This document shows, in pieces, positions 1 through 6,896 of a stretch of DNA of 16,459 nucleotides. Both the position numbers and the translations under genes were made by a program. The notes below the pieces were generated by a model. It made no database searches. It had not been told where the DNA came from and saw only the letters and a program-made list of their open reading frames with translations. How positions within the stretch are numbered: the first letter of the stretch is position 1; the number at the start of each line of letters is the position of its first letter. Where the stretch lies: positions 1-16,459 of the forward strand of contig JACMLD010000276.1 of the NCBI GenBank assembly GCA_014379785.1. The letters are read 5' to 3'. This stretch comes from Chitinophagaceae bacterium (GTDB lineage Bacteria > Bacteroidota > Bacteroidia > Chitinophagales > Chitinophagaceae).

Positions 1-614
1 CTGGTTTTGATCTCGCACATGTGGCGGGCAATGTACCGCTGCGTTTGCACGATATGGATGTTGACTTTGCGGCATGGTGCTCATACAAATATCTGAATGG
101 CGGCCCGGGTGCAGTTGGAGGCGTGTATATACATGAAAGGTTTGCAGGGGATACTTCCTATCCCAGGCTCGGAGGATGGTGGGGCAATGAAGAAAGTACA
201 AGGTTTCAGATGGAAAAGGGATTCATTCCACAGCCCGGAGCGGGTGGATGGCAGATGAGCACGGCTCAGGTATTCAATATGGTCGCGTTAAAAGCATCGC
301 TTGAAATTATCAGCGACGCCGGAATCGTCAATCTGCGCCATAAAAGCATTCGACTGACCGCATACCTGGAATATCTGCTGGCACAGATCACAAATCTGGA
401 CTTCGAAATCATTACTCCAACTGATCCGGAAGCAAGAGGTGCGCAACTGTCTCTTTTCTTTCACCAGCGCGGAAAAGAAATCCATCAGCATCTCACCGAC
501 AACGGAGTAGTAGTCGACTACCGCGAACCGGGTGTAATAAGAATTGCACCCGCACCGTTGTACAACTCCTTCAAAGATATTTTCAGATTGTATGAAATAC
601 TTAGCAATATGTAA
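1..614 (+). CDS. kynU: Kynureninase, 3' part (5' end outside window)
   Basis: This is the C-terminal half of a kynureninase, the PLP enzyme that cleaves kynurenine (or 3-hydroxykynurenine) to anthranilate (or 3-hydroxyanthranilate) plus alanine in tryptophan catabolism. The reading frame is open from base 3, so the gene starts upstream; about 203 residues remain of a family length of roughly 420. Directly visible are DLAHVAGN at the fragment's start and the PLP-lysine motif SYKYLNGGPG (lysine about 29 residues in). Further on come the substrate-site stretch GGWQMST, RGAQLSLFF, and the C-terminal VVDYREPGVIRIAPAPLYNSF region. An internal GTG at 21 could be mistaken for a start, but homology clearly continues upstream of it. 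It converges with pcm, with only 5 bp between the stop codons. Family assignment is very secure. Confidence 0.95.
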   Translation, partial: GFDLAHVAGNVPLRLHDMDVDFAAWCSYKYLNGGPGAVGGVYIHERFAGDTSYPRLGGWWGNEESTRFQMEKGFIPQPGAGGWQMSTAQVFNMVALKASLEIISDAGIVNLRHKSIRLTAYLEYLLAQITNLDFEIITPTDPEARGAQLSLFFHQRGKEIHQHLTDNGVVVDYREPGVIRIAPAPLYNSFKDIFRLYEILSNM

Positions 615-619
615 CCACG

Positions 620-1276
620 CTAATTGTTTTTTCCGCCAAGCATGGGAACGAAGGAAAAGTTTTCAAATTCCTCCTCCTCAAACTTATCAGCAGTCTTGCG
701 CGTGATGCGCAGCATGCGCTGCACCTTGCCCTCACCAACCGGGATAACCATCTGTCCACCGATTTTCAACTGCCCCCTGAGTTTTTCAGGAATAAATGGA
801 GCAGCGGCAGTGACAAGCACCTTATCAAACGGAGCATATGTAGGCAAACCCTCATAGCCATCCCCGTAAAAAAACTTGATATTTGAATACTTCTTCAGAA
901 ATGAAAATTGCTTGTTGTTGTCAAAAAGTTTCTTCTGCCTTTCGATGGTATATACCTGTGCCCCCAATTCAGCCAACACCGAAGCCTGGTATGCACTCCC
1001 GGTGCCTACCTCCAGAATTTTTTCGTAAGGTTTCACCAACAGCAATTGCGACTGATAAGCCACAGTGTATGGCTGAGAGATAGTCTGCTGTTGCGCAATT
1101 GGAAACGCTCGATCTTCATAGGCAACTTCATCAAACGCAGAATCAAGAAAAAAATGTCTCGGAATATTGGTTATCGCCTCCAGCACCCGCTCATCCGTAA
1201 TTCCTTTCTGGCGGAGTACCTCCACCAGTTTTTTTCGCAAACCCTTGTGCCGGTAGCTGTCTTCAAACTTTCTCAT
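620..1276 (-). CDS. pcm: Protein-L-isoaspartate O-methyltransferase
   Basis: A 218-residue cytosolic SAM-dependent methyltransferase that methylates L-isoaspartyl residues in damaged proteins to start their repair. Family hallmarks are seen in order: QQTISQPYTVAY (residues about 63-74), the SAM-binding motif ILEVGTGSAYQ (about 87-97), GDGYEGLP (about 138-145), FDKVLVTAAAP (about 150-160), IGGQMVIPVG, and a C-terminal PMLGGK. Length fits the family (about 210-220). The SAM loop reads GTGSAY where most members have GSGSGY or GTGSGY, a conservative change. The ATG at 1276 gives a normal N-terminus (FEDSYRHKGLRKKLVE). The start codon lies only 14 bp from a palindromic repeat that fills most of the gap to the upstream hydrolase gene on the same strand, so transcription either crosses or begins in that repeat. 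Confidence 0.95.
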   Translation of the reverse strand: MRKFEDSYRHKGLRKKLVEVLRQKGITDERVLEAITNIPRHFFLDSAFDEVAYEDRAFPIAQQQTISQPYTVAYQSQLLLVKPYEKILEVGTGSAYQASVLAELGAQVYTIERQKKLFDNNKQFSFLKKYSNIKFFYGDGYEGLPTYAPFDKVLVTAAAPFIPEKLRGQLKIGGQMVIPVGEGKVQRMLRITRKTADKFEEEEFENFSFVPMLGGKNN

Positions 1277-1290
1277 AATACTTCACATTG

Positions 1291-1390
1291 TGTCACCCCG
1301 AGCGCAGTCGAGGGGTCCCCGGCCATCTGTCGGAGTGCCGGTTGGGGATTTCTCCACCCGCATCGCTTCGCGATGGGAGTCGAAATGACA
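1291..1390. repeat. Palindromic intergenic repeat (MITE/REP-like)
   Basis: About 100 bp bounded by imperfect inverted ends: TGTCACCCCGA at the left, and the complement of TCGAAATGACA at the right (TGTCAnnnCGA on both). Inside are smaller hairpins, including a perfect CATCGC-TTC-GCGATG stem at 1361-1375, a CCCC/GGGG pair near 1296-1315 and a CCGGC/GCCGG pair near 1319-1341. The mix of TGTCAC..CGAG, GGGGATTTCTCC and GTCGAAATGACA resembles a palindromic repeat that I recall as common between genes in Bacteroidota genomes; I know no agreed name for it. It sits between the hydrolase 3' end and the pcm start. A degenerate partial copy may lie near 7918-7953. Confidence 0.75.
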
Positions 1391-1404
1391 AGATACCACA
1401 ACCA

Positions 1405-2247
1405 TTATAAAAAAGCAGTGACTGCTTTCACTACTTTGTTCTCTCGATAGATCTTTTTGTGACCAAACCCTTTGGTGATCATAAAATCCAGATGAGGAAT
1501 ATTGCTTTCCATTATCGGCTTCACATCAGCCAGTGGTGTAATGTCATCGTCTTCATCATGCACCCAGAGCATCCCGGCTTTGATATTCTTCACCGCCCTT
1601 GCAATCGAAAAATGCTCGGGCCTGATGCCAGCCTTTTCATAAATATGGATTTCAAACTCCTTTCTGACTTTTCCATTTAACTGAAGAAATCGAAAAAAAC
1701 TGTCGATCGCAGTACTGGTTTCAGTAGCCGGTGCTATCAGTGCCAGTCTTGTTTCTACATCATGTGTGGTCTGCTCAAGAAAATGAGTAACGGCAAGACC
1801 TCCGAATGAATGCGCCATAAATGACAAAACAGGACCATATTGCCGATGGATATCAGCGATCATTTCAATGTATAAAGGGAGCGTGATCCGGCGGCCCGGA
1901 CTCTTACCATGGGCCGGCGCATCAAAGGCAAGTACTTCGTAATCTTTCCTTACAAGCGGCGCAATATATCGCTCAAAATTTGGACTTCCCGATTCATAAC
2001 CATGCAGAATCAATACCTTCCTGATACCGCCGCGGTTCCACCGGTACCCATTCACAGAATGCAAACCAAACTTCATAGTGAGTTTTTCTGCATTCTGAAA
2101 AATCGGCGGCAGCGGTTTTTTGCTTCTGTATTGCGGAGTGCAAAAAAGATCAAAAGCACGATATGCGGCTTTTCGTGGCGAAAGAACAGCCAGCAGATTG
2201 AGTTTGGCGCGGATATAGTTGACAGCCAGTTTTTGTGCTAATTTCAT
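1405..2247 (-). CDS. Alpha/beta hydrolase
   Basis: A 280-residue soluble alpha/beta-hydrolase-fold protein; no signal peptide is seen. The oxyanion-hole motif LHGYESG is at about 81-87, followed by FDAPAHGKSPG. The nucleophile elbow is MAHSFGG (about 144-150, Ser147), with Ala in place of the usual first glycine of GxSxG. The probable acid is Asp234 in VHDEDDDITP and the histidine is His263 in KGFGHKKIY. The triad is therefore complete, and an esterase- or lipase-like activity is expected, but the substrate cannot be read from the sequence. It is followed by pcm on the same strand after the palindromic repeat. It is divergent from the DUF2520 gene with only 30 bp between the two starts, so each promoter must overlap the other gene's start region. 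Confidence 0.88.
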   Translation of the reverse strand: MKLAQKLAVNYIRAKLNLLAVLSPRKAAYRAFDLFCTPQYRSKKPLPPIFQNAEKLTMKFGLHSVNGYRWNRGGIRKVLILHGYESGSPNFERYIAPLVRKDYEVLAFDAPAHGKSPGRRITLPLYIEMIADIHRQYGPVLSFMAHSFGGLAVTHFLEQTTHDVETRLALIAPATETSTAIDSFFRFLQLNGKVRKEFEIHIYEKAGIRPEHFSIARAVKNIKAGMLWVHDEDDDITPLADVKPIMESNIPHLDFMITKGFGHKKIYRENKVVKAVTAFL

Positions 2248-2277
2248 TTCGGAGAGTGAACTGTAAAGATACTAATT

Positions 2278-3051
2278 ATGAAAATTGTATTGCTCGGGAC
2301 AGGAAACGTCGCGACCTTGCTTGGAAGAAAATTCAAAGCAGCCGGACATCGAATCGTGCAGGTATATGGACGCAACAGCGCTATTGCAAGTGAGCTCGCG
2401 TATGAGCTGGAGTCGGAGTCCTGCAGCTACTGGAGTGTGGTAACCCGTGACGCCGATGTTTACCTGCTGGCTATCACCGACACAGCATTGTATGAAGTTG
2501 ATCGCGAGCTGCGCCTGCAGAATCAGTTGGTGGTTCATACGGCCGGCTCGGTGAGCATCGATGTATTGAAATCCGTCTCTGCCAACTACGGCGTGCTATA
2601 CCCACTGCAAAGCCTTCGGAAAGATTCAGGAATTGAAATTAATATCCCATTACTCATCGATGCAAACAACGATGCGGCCAGAAGATCCCTCCGTAAACTT
2701 GCAGAATCCATTTCTGAATCGGTAACTGATACAGGAGATGAAAAAAGAATGCGCATGCATCTCGCAGCAGTTTTCGTAAACAATTTCACCAACCACCTCT
2801 TTGTGATGGCGGAAGAATTCTGTAAAAAATATACGCTCCCTTTTTCACAGTTGTACCCTCTTATCCTTGAAACGGTGCATAGGTTGCAATACGGTTCACC
2901 TGCGGAAATGCAGACTGGGCCAGCCTACCGTGGTGATAACCCAACCCTCAACGCGCATATGGAAATGCTTAAAAATGACCCGGCAATCGCAAAAATATAT
3001 TCTCTATTAAGTCACAGTATCATTGATTACAAGGGATTAAGCGCCGTTTAA
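2278..3051 (+). CDS. Rossmann-like and DUF2520 domain protein
   Basis: A 257-residue cytosolic protein with an N-terminal NAD(P)-binding Rossmann motif (MKIVLLGTGNVATLLGRKF, residues 1-19; GxGNxA). A conserved middle follows (HTAGSVSID, YPLQSLRK). The helical C-terminal DUF2520 domain starts near residue 155 (AAVFVNNFTNHLFVMAEEFC) and includes GPAYRGDNPTLNAHMEML. The layout resembles F420-dependent NADP reductase-like and ketopantoate/6-phosphogluconate dehydrogenase-type oxidoreductases, but no reaction is established for the family as far as I know. Length matches the usual 250-290 residues. Its start is 30 bp from the divergent hydrolase start. Assignment to the family is strong; the biochemical role is unknown. 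Confidence 0.9.
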   Translation: MKIVLLGTGNVATLLGRKFKAAGHRIVQVYGRNSAIASELAYELESESCSYWSVVTRDADVYLLAITDTALYEVDRELRLQNQLVVHTAGSVSIDVLKSVSANYGVLYPLQSLRKDSGIEINIPLLIDANNDAARRSLRKLAESISESVTDTGDEKRMRMHLAAVFVNNFTNHLFVMAEEFCKKYTLPFSQLYPLILETVHRLQYGSPAEMQTGPAYRGDNPTLNAHMEMLKNDPAIAKIYSLLSHSIIDYKGLSAV

Positions 3052-3076
3052 CGAAGTTTTTAACATAGGCTGGTAT

Positions 3077-3084
3077 AAACTTTG
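3077..3084 (+). promoter_or_regulatory. Possible Bacteroidota -7 promoter element
   Basis: AAACTTTG matches the TAnnTTTG consensus in all but the first base. It would place the transcription start near 3090, which fits the CAP lipoprotein gene beginning at 3116 rather than at the upstream ATG at 3086. No convincing TTTG -33 element is seen at the right spacing, so this is weak. Confidence 0.3.
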
Positions 3085-3115
3085 AATGGTATTGGACAAA
3101 CAAGAACAGGTTCTC

Positions 3116-3616
3116 ATGAAAAGACATCAGATTTTTATACCCGTGCTTTTTTTGCTGATGCTTGCATCCGCATGTTCCACCACCAAAACAAAAAAGTCAG
3201 CACCTGCGACCACTTATGCGGAGAAAAAAATCTCTCTTACAAACATGGAGGCCGATATCATCAACTATGTAAATGAACATAGGAGAACAAAAAATCTGCC
3301 TTCGCTGAGACTGCTGCCGGTGGCTTCCTCGGAAGCTGCGAGGCATAGTGCAAACATGGCTTCAAAAGCAGTATCATTTGGTCATGGAGGATTCAAACAA
3401 AGAGCTATCATCATCGCCAATGATCTTAGTGGCACATCGTCCACCGGTGAAAATGTAGCCTATGGAAAAATGACCGCCCGTGAAGTGGTGAATGCCTGGC
3501 TGAAAAGCAAACAGCATCGCGCCAATATAGAAGGAAAATTTACCCATACCGGCGTTGGCGTAGCCCGCAACAGCAAAGGAGTTGTATACTATACAGAGAT
3601 GTTTGTAAGAAAATAA
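3116..3616 (+). CDS. CAP/SCP domain lipoprotein
   Basis: A 166-residue secreted lipoprotein with a CAP (SCP/PR-1-like) domain. The start is set at ATG 3116, not 3086, because residues 1-20 then form a clean lipoprotein signal: a basic MKRHQ head, a hydrophobic core and a lipobox ending ASAC, with Cys20 as the lipidated residue. The mature domain shows NYVNEHRRTKNLPSL, RHSANMA, FGHGGF, STGENVAYG, VVNAWLKSKQHRANI, THTGVGVA and YYTEMFVRK. These are typical of bacterial CAP proteins, including the His and Glu positions of the putative metal cleft. The location would be the periplasm, anchored in the inner or outer membrane. Bacterial CAP proteins mostly lack a proven function. Neighbouring genes suggest no special partner. 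Confidence 0.87.
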   Translation: MKRHQIFIPVLFLLMLASACSTTKTKKSAPATTYAEKKISLTNMEADIINYVNEHRRTKNLPSLRLLPVASSEAARHSANMASKAVSFGHGGFKQRAIIIANDLSGTSSTGENVAYGKMTAREVVNAWLKSKQHRANIEGKFTHTGVGVARNSKGVVYYTEMFVRK

Positions 3617-3663
3617 GGTTCGGGGGATGGCCCTGAGGAATTTTTTCTTCAGTAAATTGCCGT

Positions 3664-4425
3664 ATGAAAAAGCCCATCATAGTTGTGCGGGATCTTTACA
3701 AAAAGTATGGTGACTTTGAAGCGGTGAAAGGAATCAGCTTCGAAGTAATGGAAGGAGAAGTTTTTGGACTGCTTGGTCCGAATGGTGCAGGTAAATCCAC
3801 CACACTTGAAATCATCGAAACCTTAAGAACAAAAACCAGCGGGACGGTAACGGTCAATGGTTTTGATCTCGACAAAGAACCAGATTCCATCAAAAAGATC
3901 ATCGGTGTTCAGTTGCAGGCCTCTGGATATTATCCCGGTCTCAACCTGACCGAACTCATTGAAATGTTCAACGGGCTCTACAATCAGAAAGCCGACGCCC
4001 ATGAGTTGCTCGGACTTGTAAACCTGCAGGACAAGGCAAAGGCAAAGTTTAAAGATCTGAGCGGCGGACAAAAACAGCGGTTTTCAATTGCCACAACACT
4101 TATCAACAAGCCAGATATTATTTTTCTCGACGAACCCACTACCGGACTTGACCCGCAGGCGCGACGCAACCTATGGGACCTCATAGCAGATATCCGTTCG
4201 AAAGGCACGACCGTTATCATTACCACACATTATATGGACGAAGCAGAGGTGCTTTGCGATCGAGTGGCGATCATCGACTCAGGAAGAATCATCTCAATCG
4301 ACCCGCCCTCGAAGTTGATCGACGACCTTATCGCAACTGGCTTCCGCCGTCCGATGGAAGTAAAACACGCAACCCTGGAAGATGTGTTTCTGCAACTCAC
4401 CGGCAAGGAGTGGCGCGACGAATGA
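3664..4425 (+). CDS. ABC transporter ATP-binding protein (no adjacent permease)
   Basis: A 253-residue ABC ATPase of the ABC-2 export type. Visible are Walker A GPNGAGKST (residues 38-46, Lys44), a Q-loop glutamine near 83, signature LSGGQKQR (122-129), Walker B IIFLDEP (Asp146, Glu147), D-loop GLDPQARR and H-loop TTHYMDEAE (His179). All catalytic motifs are intact. The C-terminus ends LEDVFLQLTGKEWRDE, the usual end of ATPases that are normally followed by an overlapping ABC-2 permease gene. Here the stop overlaps an ATG (4422), but that frame closes after 25 codons and the next real gene is a DinB protein. The ATPase therefore lacks a local membrane partner. It may work with a permease encoded elsewhere or be the survivor of a deletion. 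Substrate unknown. Confidence 0.93.
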   Translation: MKKPIIVVRDLYKKYGDFEAVKGISFEVMEGEVFGLLGPNGAGKSTTLEIIETLRTKTSGTVTVNGFDLDKEPDSIKKIIGVQLQASGYYPGLNLTELIEMFNGLYNQKADAHELLGLVNLQDKAKAKFKDLSGGQKQRFSIATTLINKPDIIFLDEPTTGLDPQARRNLWDLIADIRSKGTTVIITTHYMDEAEVLCDRVAIIDSGRIISIDPPSKLIDDLIATGFRRPMEVKHATLEDVFLQLTGKEWRDE

Positions 4426-4441
4426 TCAAAAAAATAAACCC

Positions 4442-4966
4442 ATGTCAGATCCCAGATTTCCTATTGGCCAGTATCAACCTGAACCCTTTTCAGAATTAAA
4501 AAAGCAGGAGTGGCTCAATGATATCCGTTTTCTGCCTCAGCTGATCGAAAGAGCAGTGGAAAACCTCGACGAGGCGCAGCTTCACACCCGTTACCGCGAT
4601 GGTGGCTGGACGCTTCACCAGGTGGTGCACCATGTGGCAGACAGTCACATGAACGCATATTGCCGGTTCAAACTTGGATTGACCGAAGAACGTCCGGATA
4701 TCAAACCCTATGAAGAAAAAGAATGGGCGGTGCTGGATGATGTAAAAACGCTTCCGGTGAACGTTTCAATAACACTTCTTCATGCGCTGCACTCCAGGTT
4801 TTACGAAGCAATAAAAAACCTGAGCGACGTACAATGGGAGCGAACCGTTTTTCACCCGCAGCACCGAAAGGAAATGAGCCTTTGGTATCTTCTTGGAAGC
4901 TACTCGTGGCATGGAAGGCATCATGTGGCACATATCACCAATCTCAGAGAACAAAAAAAATGGTAA
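4442..4966 (+). CDS. YfiT/BstA-like DinB metal-dependent enzyme
   Basis: A 174-residue DinB-superfamily protein closely resembling Bacillus subtilis YfiT, a metal-binding four-helix protein in a family linked to bacillithiol S-transferase activity. The sequence begins SDPRFPIGQYQPEPF, as YfiT-type proteins do, and contains YRDGGWTLHQVVHHVADSHM (51-70) and SYSWHGRHHVAHITNL (154-168). The metal ligands are expected to be His64, His157 and His161, matching the three-histidine site. The ATG at 4442 is preferred over an upstream in-frame ATG at 4382, because the extra 20 residues overlap the ABC gene and are not family-like. The stop TAA shares its last base with the ATG of the Nudix gene. Family assignment is strong; the thiol cofactor used is inferred only. 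Confidence 0.9.
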   Translation: MSDPRFPIGQYQPEPFSELKKQEWLNDIRFLPQLIERAVENLDEAQLHTRYRDGGWTLHQVVHHVADSHMNAYCRFKLGLTEERPDIKPYEEKEWAVLDDVKTLPVNVSITLLHALHSRFYEAIKNLSDVQWERTVFHPQHRKEMSLWYLLGSYSWHGRHHVAHITNLREQKKW

Positions 4967-5550
4967 TGGCGGAAAACAGAATGAGCAAGAGTGACGACGA
5001 TCTCAAGTGGGAAACACTTTCAACCGAATACATCAGTGACCATATTTACTTCAAAGCCAGGCGAGACCGGTGCCTGAGAAAAGATGGGGTAGTGGTAGAT
5101 CCCTACTTTGTAGTAGAGCTGCCTGTTTCAGCCACCGCGCTTGCCATTACTGAAAACAATGAAGTGATCATGGTGAAACAATACAGGCACCCAATTGGAG
5201 AAGTGATAATGGAAACGCCGGGTGGCTTTATTGATGAAGGAGAAGATGGCGAAGCCGGCATGAGACGCGAACTCCTGGAAGAAACAGGCTATCATTTTCG
5301 TTCTGTAGAAAAGATTGGAAGGATTGCCGCCAACCCCGGGGTGCTGAGCAATTACACAGACTTGTTTCTTGCATCAGGCGGCGTGAAGAGCGGTTTACAG
5401 CAACTAGACCACAACGAAGAAATCGATACTTATCTACTTCCGCTGGAAGAAGTAATAAAGATGCTTCTCGCCAACCAGGTAAAACAATCCCTGCATGCAA
5501 ATTGTCTTTTCTATGCGTTGATAAAGATGGGGAAGCTGAAAATATCCTAA
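4966..5550 (+). CDS. Nudix hydrolase, ADP-ribose pyrophosphatase-like
   Basis: A 194-residue Nudix hydrolase with a perfect Nudix box at residues 87-109 (G-x5-E-x7-REL-L-EE-TG-Y, Glu102/105/106 as metal ligands). About a dozen residues beyond it is AANPGVLSNYTDLFLA, the proline-containing stretch typical of the ADP-ribose pyrophosphatase (NUDT5/YffH-like) group. Family members hydrolyse nucleoside diphosphate sugars such as ADP-ribose; the exact substrate here is inferred. The start is set at ATG 4966, which overlaps the preceding DinB stop (TAATG), giving likely translational coupling; ATG 4960 and ATG 4981 are alternatives. A longer in-frame opening from 4834 lies inside the DinB gene and is discounted. 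The 3' end overlaps the folC stop by 4 bp in convergent orientation. Confidence 0.92.
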   Translation: MAENRMSKSDDDLKWETLSTEYISDHIYFKARRDRCLRKDGVVVDPYFVVELPVSATALAITENNEVIMVKQYRHPIGEVIMETPGGFIDEGEDGEAGMRRELLEETGYHFRSVEKIGRIAANPGVLSNYTDLFLASGGVKSGLQQLDHNEEIDTYLLPLEEVIKMLLANQVKQSLHANCLFYALIKMGKLKIS

Positions 5551-6833
5551 ACAGCCACTTCGCCAACCACAAATACACTACCGCATACAAGGATCAGATC
5601 ATCCTTTGCAGCATTCTCTCTAGCCTCAGCCAGCGCAACTTCCACAGATGGATAGGAGTTGCCTGAGAGTCCGGCCAGAACAGCTCTTGCAGCCAGTTGA
5701 TTTTCGGGGAGTGCCCTCGGAATTTTAGCTCTTGTAAAGTAATAGGTCGCCAGTTTCGGTAACAAGGCAAGCACATTGTCGATCACCTTGTCCTTTACCA
5801 TGCCGATCACGATATGCAGTTTGTGGTAGGTTGTTGTTTCCAGTTGTTTGACAAGCTCGCGCATACCATCTTCATTGTGCGCCACGTCGAGTACCACAGC
5901 AGGGTGCTGGGATATTTGTTCCCACCTTCCGTGAAGTCCGGTTAGCTTTTTTGCATGCTTCAATCCTTCGCGTACATCCGTCTCAGTAAAATTCCAGCCC
6001 GTAGTTTTCAATTGTTTTAAAGTCTCGAGCACTGTCAGAATATTCTTGATTTGATAAGCTGCATGAAGGTCCAGCACATATGCGTGATGATCTGTTTCTT
6101 TACCAGCCACCTCTATGTGCAATCCGTCTTGCCGGTTTTCCCAGGCCGCTACATATTGATGTTCGGTGGCGAAGCTGATCGGTGCATTTTTTTCTTTTGC
6201 TGTTTTTTCGAAGACAGCCCTGGTTTCATTGTTTACTTCTCCGATCACAACCGGTGTATTGTTTTTGATAATACCCGCTTTTTCACCTGCAATCTTTTCG
6301 AGGGTATCACCCAGGAGATTCATATGATCCCAACCAATATTCGTAATTACTGAAACCTCCGGTCTGATAATATTGGTGCTGTCCAGTCTTCCACCTAGGC
6401 CGGTCTCGATGACAGCAATCTGCACTCCTTCATCCACGAAATACTCGAGTGCCATAGCAACCGTAATCTCAAAAAATGAAGGATTGAGTTTGTCTATCTG
6501 GGGAGTAATTTTTTCAATGAATGCTATGACCGACTCTTTCGGGATCATGCTCCCGTTGATTTTAATTCTTTCGCGAAAATCCTTCAGGTGCGGGGATGTA
6601 TACAATCCTGTTTTGTATCCAGCCGTTTGCAGCACAGAAGCAAGCATGTGGCTGGTGGATCCCTTGCCATTGGTTCCTGCAATATGTATGGTCTTCAGTT
6701 TGGTCTCAGGGTTTCCCACTTCATTGCAGAGTGCTATGGTGTTGGTAAGATCCTTCCGGTAAGCATCGGTGCCAAGATGGCTGAACATTGGCAGGCGGGC
6801 ATAAATAAACTCAAGGGTCTGTTCGTAGTTCAT
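5547..6833 (-). CDS. folC: Bifunctional folylpolyglutamate / dihydrofolate synthase
   Basis: A 428-residue Mur-ligase-family enzyme that adds glutamate to folates (and, in bifunctional members, to dihydropteroate), acting in the cytosol. Motifs in order: the ATP P-loop IHIAGTNGKGSTSHML (about 49-64), YTSPHLKDFRERI (78-90), ETGLGGRLDSTN (143-154), ITNIGWDHMNLLGDT, and IAGEKAGIIK (181-190, with the usually carbamylated lysine). The C-terminal domain has HGRWEQI, VVLDVAHNEDGM and VCGSVFVVGEV. Length is normal. Whether it has both activities cannot be decided from sequence alone. It lies 63 bp downstream of the TonB-like gene on the same strand, behind a hairpin terminator, and converges with the Nudix gene. 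Confidence 0.95.
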   Translation of the reverse strand: MNYEQTLEFIYARLPMFSHLGTDAYRKDLTNTIALCNEVGNPETKLKTIHIAGTNGKGSTSHMLASVLQTAGYKTGLYTSPHLKDFRERIKINGSMIPKESVIAFIEKITPQIDKLNPSFFEITVAMALEYFVDEGVQIAVIETGLGGRLDSTNIIRPEVSVITNIGWDHMNLLGDTLEKIAGEKAGIIKNNTPVVIGEVNNETRAVFEKTAKEKNAPISFATEHQYVAAWENRQDGLHIEVAGKETDHHAYVLDLHAAYQIKNILTVLETLKQLKTTGWNFTETDVREGLKHAKKLTGLHGRWEQISQHPAVVLDVAHNEDGMRELVKQLETTTYHKLHIVIGMVKDKVIDNVLALLPKLATYYFTRAKIPRALPENQLAARAVLAGLSGNSYPSVEVALAEARENAAKDDLILVCGSVFVVGEVAV

Positions 6834-6845
6834 TGCTGTAAAGAT

Positions 6846-6877
6846 AAAAACCTATAAGCTTTCGCCTATAGGTTTTT
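6846..6877 (-). terminator. Symmetrical rho-independent terminator
   Basis: A perfect 11-bp inverted repeat (AAAAACCTATA at 6846-6856 and TATAGGTTTTT at 6867-6877) with a 10-base loop. Because the arms begin with A5 and end with T5, it can work on either strand. It lies just beyond the stop of the TonB-like gene and before the folC start, so it most likely ends or attenuates the minus-strand TonB transcript. This implies that folC has some separate transcription. Confidence 0.75.
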
Positions 6878-6896
6878 ACATTTTATACCACCGTGG

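Noticed and set aside
908..1450. A 180-codon plus-strand open frame across pcm and the repeat
   Set aside because: It is antisense to pcm for most of its length and reads through the palindromic repeat; pcm is clearly the real gene.
2239..2246. Possible plus-strand promoter (TTGACA at 2219-2224 and TAATTTCA) for the DUF2520 gene
   Set aside because: The spacing is only 14 bp and the second element matches TAnnTTTG poorly, so it is not reported as a feature.
3633..3652. Hairpin CTGAGGAA / TTCTTCAG between the CAP and ABC genes
   Set aside because: The stem has a mismatch or wobble pair, and the T-run is in the loop rather than after the stem, so it does not qualify as a terminator.
4382..4441. 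N-terminal extension of the DinB gene
   Set aside because: The 20 added residues overlap the ABC ATPase coding region, while YfiT-type proteins begin near the PxYPIGxY-like segment encoded just after 4442.
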